Shown here in pieces: positions 1-12,332 of a DNA stretch of 51,500 nucleotides. The notes below the pieces were generated by a model that was given only the letters and a program-made list of their open reading frames with translations, was not told the DNA's origin and searched no databases. Every line of letters starts with the position of its first letter. Within the stretch, counting starts at the first letter, position 1. The translations under genes and the position numbers were made by a program. The stretch is from Apostichopus japonicus (Eukaryota; Echinodermata; Holothuroidea; Aspidochirotida; Stichopodidae), in the NCBI RefSeq assembly GCF_037975245.1, contig NC_092571.1, forward strand, positions 7,918,501-7,970,000, read 5' to 3'.

Positions 1-371
1 CTAAGAAAATTATATCGTGATGTAAGGAAAGAAACAAAATCCAAAATATATCCGTATGCACTTCATGTACGAGCTTACCATATGCCATTCGTGAATTCCA
101 CAGAAGTTGCTTTGCCAATAATTTGCATTAATAATTATAGGGTATACAAAAGTGTAGAAATATCGCCACACGAACAGCAACTTATTTATACCCCTCAACG
201 TGATACAAAAAGAATCATCCCATACGTAAATGTAATACATTTTAAGGTGGTACACATTTTTTCCCCTTTCAACAAAAAGAATGAGTGCACTTCATTTTGG
301 CTGTCCTTTACTTTTTTTATAGTAATAAAGTGTACTACGCCTACTCAGTATGAGTACATTCTGCACTGACG

Positions 372-428
372 AAGTGCATGCACTTACAATAAGTGCATGC
401 ACTTACAATAAGTGCATGCACTTACAAT
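372..428. repeat. Three exact copies of a 19-bp unit with a palindromic core
   Basis: The unit AAGTGCATGCACTTACAAT occurs at 372-390, 391-409 and 410-428 without a mismatch. Each copy contains the perfect 14-bp palindrome AAGTGCATGCACTT. It is followed by a short AACAATAATAAT run. Confidence 0.9.
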
Positions 429-714
429 AACAATAATAATATGAGAGAGAGCCACATAATCTTTACACCATTCGGCATTCCATGGTATAACCCTTCAGTA
501 GAGCGCTACTAGACTTCATGTGTAATACAAGCACTTATTGTACATGTATGTACAATGGCAATACAATGATGAATAATGTACATTAATTGCTACCCAAGGT
601 AACACAATGTAACATTATGAGGCAATTAGGCCTCTGCATGGTATATATTCTGAATAAATCAACAGCCGTGCTCATTGTTATTCATTCTGATGGAATATGC
701 ATACTCAGTACAAG

Positions 715-1086
715 GAATTCATATTCCTTAAAGCTGTAATGTGACACAACTTGATACTCAGATCCAACCCCCCAAAAACAGGTGAGCTTTGATTATATAT
801 AGTGTGTAAAAGAAAGTTGGCCTGATGTTTCGATCCTAGCAGGATCTTCCTCAGAGGCTATATGACAAGTAACAGTAACAGAAGGGACAAAAACACGCAC
901 AGAATACAGACAGGTTAATGAGCATGGTGATCACAATGACATACATGTAAGGGGATTAGTAGACAAGGGATGGAGATCAATCGAGAAGAAAGCAACAGGG
1001 GAAGAGAAGAGGTAGGATATAAACAGTGGAGGGACAAAGGGAGAATTCATATTCCTTAAAGCTGTAATGTGACATGACTTGATACT
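715..1086. repeat. Dispersed repeat flanked by 44-bp direct repeats
   Basis: The stretch 715-758 (starting GAATTCATATTCCTTAAAGC) recurs at 1043-1086 with two differences. Between the copies is about 284 bp that begins with a Cys-poor, GATCCTAGCAGGATC-containing motif and ends in purine-rich sequence. The flanking copies are too long for an ordinary target-site duplication, so a segmental tandem duplication or recombination between repeats is more likely. Confidence 0.6.
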
Positions 1087-1254
1087 TGATAATTGATTAT
1101 AAATACGATTTTACATACACGTGGTACGTAATTGCAAGTACTTTGTATGTAACTCAGAGCTAGTACTTTTCGTTGGGATGAAACTACTGGACAACAAACA
1201 ATGATCTGCATTAAAGGGCTCTCAACTTTATAAATGCAGTTGTTTTTACTTTAC

Positions 1255-3866
1255 CTCACTTCGAATAAATTTAGAGGTCTTCTTCTCTATGTCCATATCT
1301 GGGTCCACGTACCAGTAAAACGTCTCCGAGGACATCGCTTTGTGAAGTGTCCCGTTGATGTCTGCAAGCTCCGAGCCCAGCCCGTTAAAGAGAATCTTTG
1401 AAAAAAAAGGTGGAACGGAAGAGGTTTTAGTTTTGAAGCTTGAGAGGAACATTCATTCGAAAGTCACGTAGGAACTCAAATATCCTATTTAAATTTACAT
1501 TACTGCTGTAAGGCCATATACAGTGCCCGATTAACCCAGTAGCAAAAGTAGCGTAATATGATACGGGCCCCAGATTTTCAAGGGCCCGGCGCTAAATGCT
1601 TGCGAGCTATCAATCCCGATTCAGTGACTCTACACTTGCTCTATAATACTACAGTATACTGCCTTTTATGACTTTTACAACTTTTATGAACGACTGGGTG
1701 TTTAAGGTTAGCGATCTTAGACGACTATCACCATCAAGCGGGGTTTTTACTTTAAATACAGTAATAAATAGGAGTGTGGTATCTATGTGATACATATACG
1801 AGTGCAGTATACTGAACTGATTAAAAATGATCTTGCTTCTCATGTTGGCACCAAACAAGACCTCGAGGAGTTAATTACCGATTTACCATTTGATACCTGA
1901 CAATTCTTTAGAATCTTGTTTTCCAAGTAGAATGCCTTGAGCATGAATTTGTCACTCAATGATTACCCAGAACGCTCATTTTCAAAACTTAAAAAGGATC
2001 AAAAATGAACAAAACAGCACCATGCATTGGTCAAAGGGCAGGCGCATAGCCAGGAGGGGCGAAGGGGGCGAGCGCCCCCCCCCCCCTTGAGCATTTTTCT
2101 GTACTTTTTATGATATCGTTAGTAATTTCAAAATAGAAAATACTTAGATGCAACTTGCAAGGCCTGGGAAGTGCCATTTCCAGCGATCTGGGAGGCATTT
2201 TTGGCCAAAATGTTCTTGTAGGCTTCGCACCAACACATGGTGGCGCTACGCTTGGATAGTTTCCAATGCCGAATCTATGGCTCTGATAGTTTGCCTACAG
2301 GTTCGCCCCTCCCTTGGCAAATTCCTCGCTACGCGCCTGTCAAAAGTATCGAACAATCTCACTCTAATGAGCATTGAATATCAATTACTTCTGCATGAAA
2401 TAAACGTTTTCAGTATCATCAACAAATTTGCTCATTATATGCTAAATCTAGAAAATGAAAGTTTTTTAAATAATAGTTCTGTTACTTTGTCAATCAACGT
2501 TGATACCTACATGTAAGTTATGTCAGACATATTTTGTCGTATTAACTGGCTGTAAAGCAAATTAAAAAAAAAAAAAATATTTAACCATATGCAAGTGAAA
2601 CATTTATGTGTTATAATATTCATGAACAATTTTGTAATTTTCGGCCCCTTTACAACATATGCTACAGGCCCTGCACTAGCTTAATCCAGCGCTGGACATT
2701 AGTCTTGGCCCCCAGTCATTTAAACTAATTGCTAAAAATTCCTTAAAACTTTCCATAAATACTTTAATGAGGGTTCCACCCTTCCAGATTTTTCGAAGAC
2801 CATGAGGGGTGATCCCATTTTGAAACTTCCAAGTATAACATCTATCAAAGTTCTGTTAGTCATAAAATGCAACTTACAAAAAAAAGAATTATTCCACAAA
2901 TTTACCCCATCCTGTTTATACTGCATTTAGTTTTTATTTGTCATAACCGTTACTATGAAAACTCACCTCAGAATCTACTAGGGATGGAAAAAAGTAGGTC
3001 ATCAGAGAATTGATAGGGACACAATAGTGGACAGGCTTCAGAGAGGAGTCCTTTACCGAATTTCGGGTTCGTTCGCAAAATTCCCGGAAAGAAGGATGCT
3101 CCATTATCCTCATCTCTATGTCGTGAATTTCCTTGAGTCTGTCCGCCGTAAAGATGTTTGCACCGTGCGGTTTGGCGAGGTACACCAGCTGCATATTCCA
3201 ACGGGCCGATCGGAGTTGCGGCGAATCGGGTGACCTCTTTGCCCTCCAGTTACCTTGACTTTCTTTCCGAATATCATCATCCTCTTTCTTTCTGAAGGAA
3301 CTTGCCCGTTTCCATGACGACGTATCACGACCCTGCAATCGAGTGAGGGTGCTCAGAGTGTTTCCGATGTCCCTTTCGACTCGAGCGCTGACATTTTCCA
3401 ACCGGTCCACAAGAGCGCGTTGGAATAGATTGTTCCTCACCGTCGAGATGTGATTCGGAATCTGAAACGAATCCAATGATCGGTCGAAATACGGCTGCGG
3501 CTCGACGACAAAAACGGCGATCACCCCGACGGCCACGGAAGTGGCGATGGTGATAAATATCAGAGCGATGCCTACGGCTGGATACGATACAATTCTCCCT
3601 AAAATCACCCAAAATTTAGACAGATTCTTCACATTGCTATCAGCAGTCTGGATCAAGTTGGTCAAATCATCGGCATCATAATCGAAGTGCTCCATGTCTT
3701 CACTAATGCTTTCTGCACTGCTTGTAGAACTGTTACCAAAAGTAGTGGTCTCTAGGGGTAAATGTCGCCCATGGCAACCATTCTCCTTTCTGCCACTCTT
3801 TGACAATGGCAGGTTAGCTGAATCATGGCTATTAGGCTCGTGATGCTCGTCGCATGGTATATCCAT
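1255..3866 (-). CDS. Dispatched/Patched-like membrane protein, 5' part (continues off the left edge)
   Basis: Two coding exons are visible. Exon A is 3866-2967 (ATG start, 300 codons, donor GAG|GTGAGT). Exon B is 1395-1255 (47 codons, acceptor TTTCAAAG, donor GAG|GTAAAG). Both junctions are phase 0. The first ~85 residues are a Ser-rich, acidic cytosolic tail. One membrane segment lies at about residues 97-121, followed by FDRSLDSFQIPNHISTVR, the usual start of the first ectodomain in the Dispatched/Patched (RND-type, sterol-sensing) superfamily. Residues 208-212 are RAKR|S, a furin consensus. Later come LVYLAK, NIFTADRL, an FC...YC cysteine pair, and in exon B an N-glycosylation site (NGT) and FIRSE, resembling the segment before the second membrane helix. 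An acceptor (GTAACAG) at about 3874 just before the ATG suggests upstream untranslated exons. Dispatched proteins release lipidated Hedgehog; whether this paralogue does is unknown. Family is inferred from motifs; Patched-domain relatives are possible. Confidence 0.72.
1396..2966. other. Intron of the Dispatched-like gene
   Basis: This is the 1571-bp intron between the two visible exons. It contains a hAT-like MITE at 2039-2339, a C14 homopolymer within it, and otherwise AT-rich sequence with no exon-like open frame. The open frame at 2148-2516 is internal to and downstream of the MITE and has no protein-like character. Confidence 0.6.
2039..2339. mobile_element. hAT-like MITE with 17-bp inverted ends
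   Basis: The left end CAGGCGCATAGCCAGGA is mirrored at the right by TCCTCGCTACGCGCCTG (two mismatches). The flanking 8 bp are TCAAAGGG on the left and TCAAAAGT on the right, six of eight matching, as expected for an aged hAT-type duplication. The interior carries a poly-C tract and a segment (about 2155-2270) that recurs at 18.6, 46.4, 49.15 and 50.65 kb. No transposase is encoded. Confidence 0.7.
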
Positions 3867-5539
3867 ATTTGTACTGTTACATATATATTGATATGTCGTT
3901 TGTGGAAACTTTGTTCACATGTATTATTCAAGAAGTTTTATAAATTGTCAACAAGCACTTTATAATTCTCCCCACATCACATAGCAGTCGGAATGTCGTA
4001 GCAATGGTGTAATATATTTTTCCAAATTTTCTTCACTTCAAGTACGTATAGTATTCAATCCAATTAGCTAGCAAAGCTTTCAAAGGAGTTTCCAGTAAGA
4101 GGGATGTCACCTTGCTATCGGAATCTATAAGAGCAAATTAGAAAACATTTTTGCATGTTAAATCGTTAATTGTAGAGAACACTGTGCGAAATTCAATTTC
4201 AAAGCTTCCATGCATTGTACACTGCTTACTGCTGTAGTATGTGGTGGAAATGATTGCAGTTTACAGCATTCAGAGCTTTAACAAGGTGTTTCCTCAGTCA
4301 AAATCCATATAGGTTGTAGGAAGAATGTAAAAATATTCAATTAATTCAGCTAACTCTCACATTTGTTAATTCCAAAATATAATTGAAATTAAGTTGAGGT
4401 GTGCCTGTGTGGGAGTCGGGGGGAGGGGGTGGGGTGGGTGGAGGGTGCTAGAACCTCCAAGAAAGTACTTTTGATTCCTTCAAAGACAACTGTATATGTT
4501 CAACGTTCAACAATAAATGTGATAAATTTATTTTTAACAAACTGTTCAAATCCAACAAATTACCCACAGTTCAGGATTAGGATCTTCAAAACAACATCAT
4601 TCAAAGTGACTTTGACTAGTGTATTTGTACTTGATTACGCAGACAGCTCAGCTGTGTCTATTCAATTGTTATTGCATAGTTTGGCTGGTATACTGAATAT
4701 CATATTCATTCAACATAGTTTATATTTTAATATTTTTCAAGTTGGAGGTTGTTGATTTATATTGTGTTATGTGAAGCTTATATTTTCAAAAACGAAGAGA
4801 TACTAGCTCATTAAAAATAGCACAGACAAGAATACCATCACTATACTTAGTTTGTCATCACAACAAATGTAGAGCGCTCTGTCAGTGTCATAGTTGTAGT
4901 GGCCTTATATTTTCTAAGCCTTTATTTTCACAGCATATTTATCACTCTTTTTTATTTTCTTACTGGTATGCCCATGTGAACCTTAAATAATAAAAAAAAT
5001 TTTTATGTTTCTGTTTTTGTTTAGTTTCATTTTCTAGAAAAGGGTGATGCGATTTCCACATCTAACTAATTTGAGGGTGAAAGTTTCAACAGTTCAATTT
5101 GGTGGCTAGAGTGCTTGTGAGTCAAAACAGTCCACAGGGCGACAGTACATGTCACCGGGTGGGCTCTAGTTACGGTGGTGCCTGGTATAGGGCATTCCCC
5201 CACCCCCACCCCCAACCTGGCTAAAGTAAAGCTTGCTCTCCATCTCTATTTTCTTGTTCTGTTTCTTTATTTTTTTTTTTTTTTTTGCTTCTTCCAACTG
5301 TTGAAAGGTAATTGCAATTCTGTATTTATGCCTACCCTATTAAATTTTATCCAGTTTCATATACTTTTCGGTTTCCCCCATAATTTTTTCCTACCTGAAA
5401 AGGAACAGGATTGCATCACCTACACATCTGCACCTACATAGTCACTTTTGAATCTGCATCCAAGAGCTCCCTCAAGTCTATAATTGTGCTAAATTCAGAG
5501 TACATGATGGGCTTCCAACTTCAGGCATTAATTAAATTG

Positions 5540-5830
5540 ACAAAATGCCAGTGAATTTTACTGTTTGCCAACAGCGGAAAATTTGCTGCCAATTAGTGTC
5601 TGCCAATTTTCTGCCAGTATTACATTTAGAACTGAAGCACATAGTAAGTTGATTAACAATCATCGGTGAATAAATTATATCCATACCTACCTTAAACACA
5701 TAAGCCCTTTATTACTGCTTATTAACAGCAAATATAATTTGGACTGCTCTCAAAAGCCCAAAATACAGTAATTAACTGCGATGTGAGTTGTTATTCAAGA
5801 AAATGCCAAAACTTGGAGAAAATATTATAT
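5540..5830 (+). repeat. Dispersed repeat family, copy 1
   Basis: The end of this stretch (GCTCTCAAAAGCC and GTTGTTATTCAAGAAAATGC) recurs in the same order and orientation at about 37480-37700, with diverged matching sequence upstream. I see no terminal repeats or coding capacity, so the class is unknown. Confidence 0.6.
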
Positions 5831-6386
5831 TAGCAAGTATTGTTTACGTAAAATTGTTTATTATATTGTTTATTTATTTTATGATTTTGCTTTGACTACT
5901 TCATTTCTTTTATTTTATTACTCTGTGTGTGTATATATATTATATTTGTACTTCTTAAGATTTTACTTTAGTCCCATGTAAAAGTGCTTTGAGGTATAAC
6001 AGGGAAAAATACCCATTAAACCCCTGACCATGACCAACTTAAATTATATATATTGTGGCATCAATTTCTCTTTGTGTTCACTTAACCTCTGTCACTAAAT
6101 TAATGGAGCTCTGTGGAATACCTATATAGCTACAGTACAATGCCCTTGACAGATACAATAAGTGTTTGCTACATGCATGCATGGGTCAGTGATCATCTGT
6201 TAATAACCTGTTGATGTCACTCAATACCATGCCATATCAAAATAGACCTTTGATGCTAGGAGCTTCACAGCACAGTCTTTTGGCACATATACAGACTGAG
6301 AGTGTTAACATGTGCATCTATAAAACTGATACTGTTAAAGTGGAACTTATTTTTTTGATTCATCCAAACAACCTACCACTCACACA

Positions 6387-6784
6387 CATAGGCGTAGGAG
6401 TCTTATTTGATTTGGGGGGGGGGGGGGGCTGTAACGACTTGCCCCAAAAATATAGCCAACATTTTTTGCGGCCCTGCGCACGCTCAACATGTTAAATGTG
6501 CATATCATATAGGCATTCATCAGATATTACATCACAGGCCAATAACATACAATCATTTTCCGTGTTATTACCCTTCCACATTGGTTATAATTATTGGGGA
6601 AGTAGTTACAACAATGATGATCATAATAATATAAGTTTAACCATTGAAAAACACATTGCATATTATTTTTCTTTCAGTAGGTGCCCGAAAACTTCTCAGC
6701 ATATTGCAAAATTTCACACAAAAAATTGGTTGGGGGATGCAGCCCCCTCAGCCCCCCCCCCCTCCCCCGCCTCCTACGCCTATG
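6387..6784. mobile_element. hAT-like MITE with exact 8-bp target duplication
   Basis: The perfect 14-bp inverted ends are CATAGGCGTAGGAG at 6387-6400 and CTCCTACGCCTATG at 6771-6784. CTCACACA directly flanks both sides (6379-6386 and 6785-6792), an exact 8-bp duplication typical of hAT elements. The interior has a G15 tract near the left end and a C-rich tract near the right end, and no transposase. The open frames across 6211-7013 are simply this element read through. Confidence 0.85.
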
Positions 6785-7676
6785 CTCACACATTCCAACC
6801 CCCCCCATTTATCCCCTTTCCCACAAGAATTTTGCATACAGGCTGAGAATGTTAAGACATGTATCAATAAGTTATGCTATTACTGTACAAGCTGCTACTA
6901 ACACATTCCAACCCCCCCCCCAATCCCTCCCTATTTTTTTGTTATTTAATCACAACCTATTTATACTGTACAAAACAACACTACATCAAAGCATACACTC
7001 ATATGAATTATAGGTTAAGATAAAAAGTAAGTTTCAAATGTCATATTCTCTCAACTTATAAATCAGATATACTTTGAGTGAAGTATGTGCTGTCATGCAT
7101 TTTTCAGATTGTCTATGATTAATATGACAAAAAACCTCTGGACTAGTCTTTTAAGTTATTGAGTGCAGCTGTTCATCTTATATAAAGTATTTACACAGGT
7201 ATAATGAAAAAATCAAGTATATTTCAACAGACCATTTCTACGGTAATTATATACCAAAAAGCATAAGGAAAATATTGGATCAAAATTGCAGAGGAATGAG
7301 TACTGCATCCCTTTAATTTTCTTTTAATGACTGAAGACCCTAAGTAAACCATTATATCTTAAAGACTTGAAAACAAATTCATGTTAATTATTTTATGTAA
7401 CTACTCCTTACTTTTTGCTATTTTCTGTGGGTTTTTCATCTTTTTAACTTACAAGTTTTGTGGATAAAAAGGGTCAATTCAATATGCATACACAATTGGG
7501 TAGGCGCATAAGATAAGATTCTGCTATGTTAAAATGATGCACAGGTTTATTTCTCTACAAATGAAAAATCTACCACCAGAAAATAAAAATTTAACTTTGT
7601 GAGAAGGTGGGCCAATTATCACAATGAATTTTATGTCCCTTTTTCAAGCATTCTTATCATCTAACATTTCATAATA

Positions 7677-7905
7677 GGTTGAAGGTATATGCTGTATTGG
7701 CCCCAAATATGCTAGAAATTCAAATATGGTCACCTTTGGTCAAAATTCTTTAACTGTTTTATTACAACTTTCAAGGAAATATTCCTCACTGGGACATTCC
7801 GTCATCCTGTGTGTTCCTTAAAAATGTCTGAGAACAATTGGGAGAGTAAAGACCTCCAGCTAGTACTTTTTGAAAACTTCTAGTAATTATAGCATGCTAT
7901 AATTT
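7677..7905 (+). repeat. Dispersed repeat ending in an 18-bp palindrome, copy 1
   Basis: This segment is present in inverted orientation at about 45728-45962. Shared landmarks are TATGCTGTATTGG/CCCAATACAGCATA, GGTCACCTTTGGTCAAAATT, and the perfect palindrome ATTATAGCATGCTATAAT (7886-7903 here, 45737-45754 there). It has no coding capacity and its class is not recognised. Confidence 0.75.
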
Positions 7906-8025
7906 GAGGCCTATACAGACTATATATACCTTTAACACTGCAGATCTAGTAACAATATGTTTACAATATTGTTAGATGACTAGATACACAAAGTGTAGAC
8001 CTATGTGGTCAAAATGTTATATTAA

Positions 8026-8077
8026 CTTACATAACATTAACATGTTACATAACCTTACATAACATTAACATGTTACA
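8026..8077. repeat. Tandem duplication with 28-bp period
   Basis: The run starting CTTACATAACATTAACATGT occurs at 8026 and again at 8054, each copy about 24 identical bases. Confidence 0.85.
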
Positions 8078-8690
8078 CAACCTCAGAAAAACATACCTGT
8101 GTGCTGTGTTAGTTATGACTAAAATTATCAGCAGAGCTTATTACAAGTTACTTGTCATCCATACTGCTGCTCAATTTCAGCGAGATATTAATTACAAAAA
8201 GAGTCTGAAATTCAATTTTTGTACCGTTCGGCATAGCTTCCATGTTAGTCTTCGACATTCAAGAGCATTTTATTAATTTGAGATGAACAATTATGTCAAT
8301 TATGACAAATATGTTATAATGTGGATTGTTACAGTACAATTCATGATTAAATTTGAAAATGAGTAACCATACATTGTATGGCTTCCTAATATATTATAAT
8401 AATATTGTGGGGAAGTAATGATGACGATTAAAACTCAGTCCGAGTGCCACCTCCTGTCATGCATCCTTCCCCCATTAAGTCTGCTTATAAATAAAATGCA
8501 TCAGTTCCTACTTTTATTAATGCAGCTACTGTAAACATCCTGTAATACCAGTATTTTCTTTTACAACATTTGAGTTGCTGGTATTTCTGTGGTTTATACA
8601 GGCGTACCCTTCGTTTCAGAAACTGTAATTCTTTTCAACACATGTTCTAACAGATGTCAATAAACTTGCAGGGTATAAGAGACTTAGAAT

Positions 8691-11600
8691 AACAACTCAC
8701 CTAACATTCAGCACCAAACGATTGGTAGACCTCTAACCGTATGACAGTAAGCCTAAGTGAGGCCTAAGCGTTCCTGGTCGAACGATTTAGTCAGGATTGG
8801 TTAATGTATTGTTCTCTTAATTTTAGTCATAAACGCGGTCATTATTACCTCACTATGGTCTAAACTGTCTAATTATTGTTGCCTGTGGTCAACCATACAG
8901 AGCCTATTGAAAATAACAAAACTGAACTTGACATAAAAGTTCAGGGTGATACTTACGAAAATAGTATTATTCTAAAAACGTGACTATAGTATTGAATTAA
9001 TCCGTCATTCCCACGCTAAACAGCGTATTACATATAGTCCGATGGCATCGATGCTAACAAAAAATAGCCAAACACAAACCTTGTCGTCGGAGATGTCAAT
9101 ATTATGACATCAGAAATCATACAAAAAAATTCATTATCAGTGTTCATTGATTCGTACTAAAAAAAAGAAAAATTTTAAATGTTCTCCATACCAACCTAGT
9201 CCGATGGTCGGTTCCCCAATATTATGAATACACAGTGTATGTGCGTGTGAAATTTACGATCTTTTGTTCGTTCACAAGTTTTTTTTAGGCAAACAAACAT
9301 TCCTAGAGGCGGGGCTTTAGAAGACAATTGTTTGTATGCGCTACACCATTGGTCAATATGCTTCAAGTGATTGACAGTAGGTAAAACTTTGAGATAGTCC
9401 CCGCCCACTGTCTGGAATCCTTTGAGCGGGTGTCCCGTGCATACAAATTGGAAGGTGAATAAAATACTTACCACTTTATTGTGGATTTATGAAATGCTCG
9501 ACAAAACTGAGTCAGTTCCAACGCAGTAGCATTCCCCCAAATGGTTTCTTATGGTAGATGATCCTCCATCACCCTGTGCATGGCATCAATTGAGAAACAC
9601 AGGCCATTTACTGAGGTTAAATATTGCTTTTAATTCTACCGGAAGACAAGGGAAATTACTGATATAAGTCGGTACCGGTATAAACTTACGTGTGCTCTTA
9701 ACCGCATCATGTTTGCACTGTCCCGGATGTGACAAAATACTTACTACGGTACAAGTATGTTTTCTGTAAGTGGTAATCATTGCATAACGACATGGAAAAC
9801 ATATATATTTATGCATGGATCAATCTGCTAATCTTTTCAAGTTACTAATAAATATTACGATGACAAAGCAGAAAATATAACACTCACCTTAAGGCAAAAT
9901 GACTGAGATGAAAATCCCACCCCAATATCTCGAGACTTTACTCGACATTTGAGACTTCGAGGCGTTGATCACATTTCTAGTGGTCCAGTGATGTTATCAC
10001 GGCAGATGTTCTTCAAAAGCTTTACTTGCCAATTACAGTATTTTGTTGGTTTATCCTTAATATTGACACATTTGAAATGTTTGCTTATAGCTGCCATGTT
10101 CTTTTTTTGTTAGAATTTCATCAAAATGAAATCATTTTGCGGAAATATTATCTCCTCTTTGGGTAAATGAGTGAAAAAGTTCTCTTTTTTTTAAATCAAC
10201 CAGTAGACTTTTTCATCTCAATTGCCTAATCACATCAGTCCTTCTGCTGTTGCCAGACGTTCTAATCGTATCTTCGAAATTCGCTACGAAAACGTGACCT
10301 AAAGATGCACACAATTTTCAGCAATATTGCCCATTGGTAGGGCCTGGGAAGGGGTGGGGACCCGGGAAGGTATGGCGGGATATTCTGCACCGCATATAAC
10401 AGCGGCTCCACGCTATGCTTTCAATAGAGAAAAAAAAGGAGGGAAACCTTCTCCCACCCCCCCCCCCCTCCCTTTCCTAATGGCTAAATCAGAAATGCCA
10501 CAGGTAGTCGGACTTAAACATTTGGGACTGATTGTCCCGGTCCCCTTCCCCCATCAGACGACAAAAGCGTAAAACAGGAAACAGACGGAAAAGTGGACAT
10601 GTTTATAAATGTTTAACATTAATAATGAATGAATAACACAAGCTACAATTTTGTTCTTAGCTGATGGCACTTCCTAATGGCAAGTGTTTGGCACCAGAAC
10701 TCTCAGAGTGGGCAGGGTGTGGTGGGGGGGGGGGCATGGGTGTAGATAGCTTTGTCTGAGGTGGAGGGGGCGACGAAACCAGTCGGATCAATCGAAGATG
10801 AGTCACATGGGAAACAGAATGACGTCATTCTACAACACATTCGTCGCTGTTATCAATACCGGTGTATCCGGAATATTATGATAACGTTATAGGGACACGT
10901 AAGCTCTTAATGTTGGATTTTCAACATATTGGGTTTCACTTGGTCAACTCGATCAGTTCAATTTATTCTATTGACTGTCATCATCAAGAGCCTCTGCCAC
11001 TTCAACAGTATTCGTGAGACATTGGACGATATTTGTCAGTACTGAATATTCCGACTTTTCTTCTTACACGTGGAGTGGTATTCACGATGGTTATTTTTGC
11101 ATTGGAGGCCTGAAAAGAGGGTGGGGGATGAGAATATTTTGTGTTTATTCCTCCCACAGCTAAAAAATAATAGTGATGACCGCACGGGATCTACGCCCAT
11201 TGGGGGGGGGGGGCAAGGAGGCACGTGGTCAGTGGCGGAGAAACAGGGGGGTTGGGGGTTTTAACCCCCCCCCCCCCCCCACTTTTTGAAAAGGGGGGGT
11301 TGGCACACACAATCAACCCCCCTAGTTTTTGCCAGTAATGTTCTGTTATAGCCTCCATGTTATGTGCTTCAAATGGCATAATAAATCAAATTATTAAATT
11401 TGAAATTGTTAAAGTCATTTCAACCTTTTACCTGGTAGGCTACATCAACAATTAACGACCAAAAACCAAGTTAGAATTGACCCACACATTATTTCTAGTC
11501 CCTTTCCCCCACCTTGCGAATTGGAACTTGTAGCTCATAGCGCTAACTTCACCCCACAACAGACATACACAAAATAACGTTTTGTTGCTGTTGAATAGCT

Positions 11601-12332
11601 TTGGAATTGTATACACTTGCCAACTTCAACGGGGTGAAGGAAGGAAAAGAAAAAGAAGAAAGAGAGAAAAGGAGAAAAGGATGGAGTAGAAAATACGGCA
11701 AGAAAACGGGAAGAGAAAGAGGAACAGTGACAAAATTATTCGAATTTGTAAAGCAAACAGCAGATATCACATCATACCAATGCATGAAAATGGCGTTCCA
11801 CGATAAACAGCCTCCAAACCATGGGCGCAGATCCTGGTGAGGACAGCGGGACGCGTCCCCACCAACTTTTTCAGTAGTGGGGACATGATATACCGTGTCC
11901 CCACCACAACCACCACTCGTTATGCTATAAACCGATACACACCGGCCATGTGATGTGTTAGTATGCTATCAGTACTATTATGTTGCACGTGAACAATTAA
12001 AATAAAATATTAAAATTAACAAAGCTTAAGATATCCAAAAGACAGTTCTTCATCAAAGAGGCACATTTTATTAGCCAGTAGGGCACATTTGCTATTTTGG
12101 AAAAAAATGGGGGCATGTTCCCCAGTGCCCACCCCCCCCCCGGCTCCTACCCCCTGCTTAGGACGCAAACTTAATGACTGACCCAGAGGCCCCCTTAAGC
12201 CACAGGAAATTAAATGTGTTCCAAAAATGTCATGTTATGATGCAAAAACGTGTAGAAGGGAGGAGAATGGGGACCCTTCCTCACGGAAAATCAAAGTTCA
12301 GCAAAGGAATCAAAACTGTGCGCTTTCCTAAG
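8691..12332. other. Non-coding stretch with donor-like minus-strand sites and repeats
   Basis: No coding exon is recognisable. On the minus strand there are donor-like sequences at about 9887 (AAG|GTGAGT), 9740 (GTA|GTAAGT), 9471 (GTG|GTAAGT), 8956 (TTC|GTAAGT) and 8700 (TAG|GTGAGT), which could end untranslated first exons of the Dispatched-like gene. About 9930-10200 is a diverged relative of sequence near 28880-29060. From 10.3 kb on there are repeat fragments with long G or C runs (10451, 10728, 11204, 11264) and, at 11820-12150, a repeat fragment with a duplicated GTCCCCACCA motif. Confidence 0.45.

Larger units (their letters stand above)
1..1254. other. Left-edge intronic sequence of the Dispatched-like gene
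   Basis: This lies downstream, in minus-strand sense, of the last visible exon of the Dispatched-like gene and is probably intron. I find no further exon with family similarity and good splice sites. It holds a triplicated 19-bp palindromic unit at 372-428 and a 44-bp direct repeat flanking a repeat insertion at 715-1086. The short open frames at 10-369 overlap on both strands and resemble no protein I know. Confidence 0.5.
3874..8690. other. Non-coding, repeat-rich stretch upstream of the Dispatched-like gene
   Basis: No open frame here has convincing family similarity or paired splice sites. Recognisable content: a dispersed repeat at 5540-5830, a hAT-like MITE at 6387-6784, a dispersed repeat ending in an 18-bp palindrome at 7677-7905, a tandem duplication at 8026-8077, and G- or C-rich runs near 4.42, 5.2 and 6.91 kb. 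A segment near 7120-7160 (CCTCTGGACTAGTCTTTTAA) resembles sequence near 30760-30785. If the Dispatched-like gene has upstream untranslated exons, this is its first intron. Confidence 0.5.

Noticed and set aside
6211-7013. Overlapping open frames around 6.2-7.0 kb
   Set aside because: They are the hAT-like MITE and its poly-G/C tracts read through.
9196-9816. Minus-strand open frames at 9.2-9.8 kb as coding exons
   Set aside because: No family similarity; only their neighbouring donor-like sites seemed worth noting.
11601-11840. Lys/Glu-rich open frame near 11.6 kb
   Set aside because: Low-complexity purine-rich sequence with no splice or family support.
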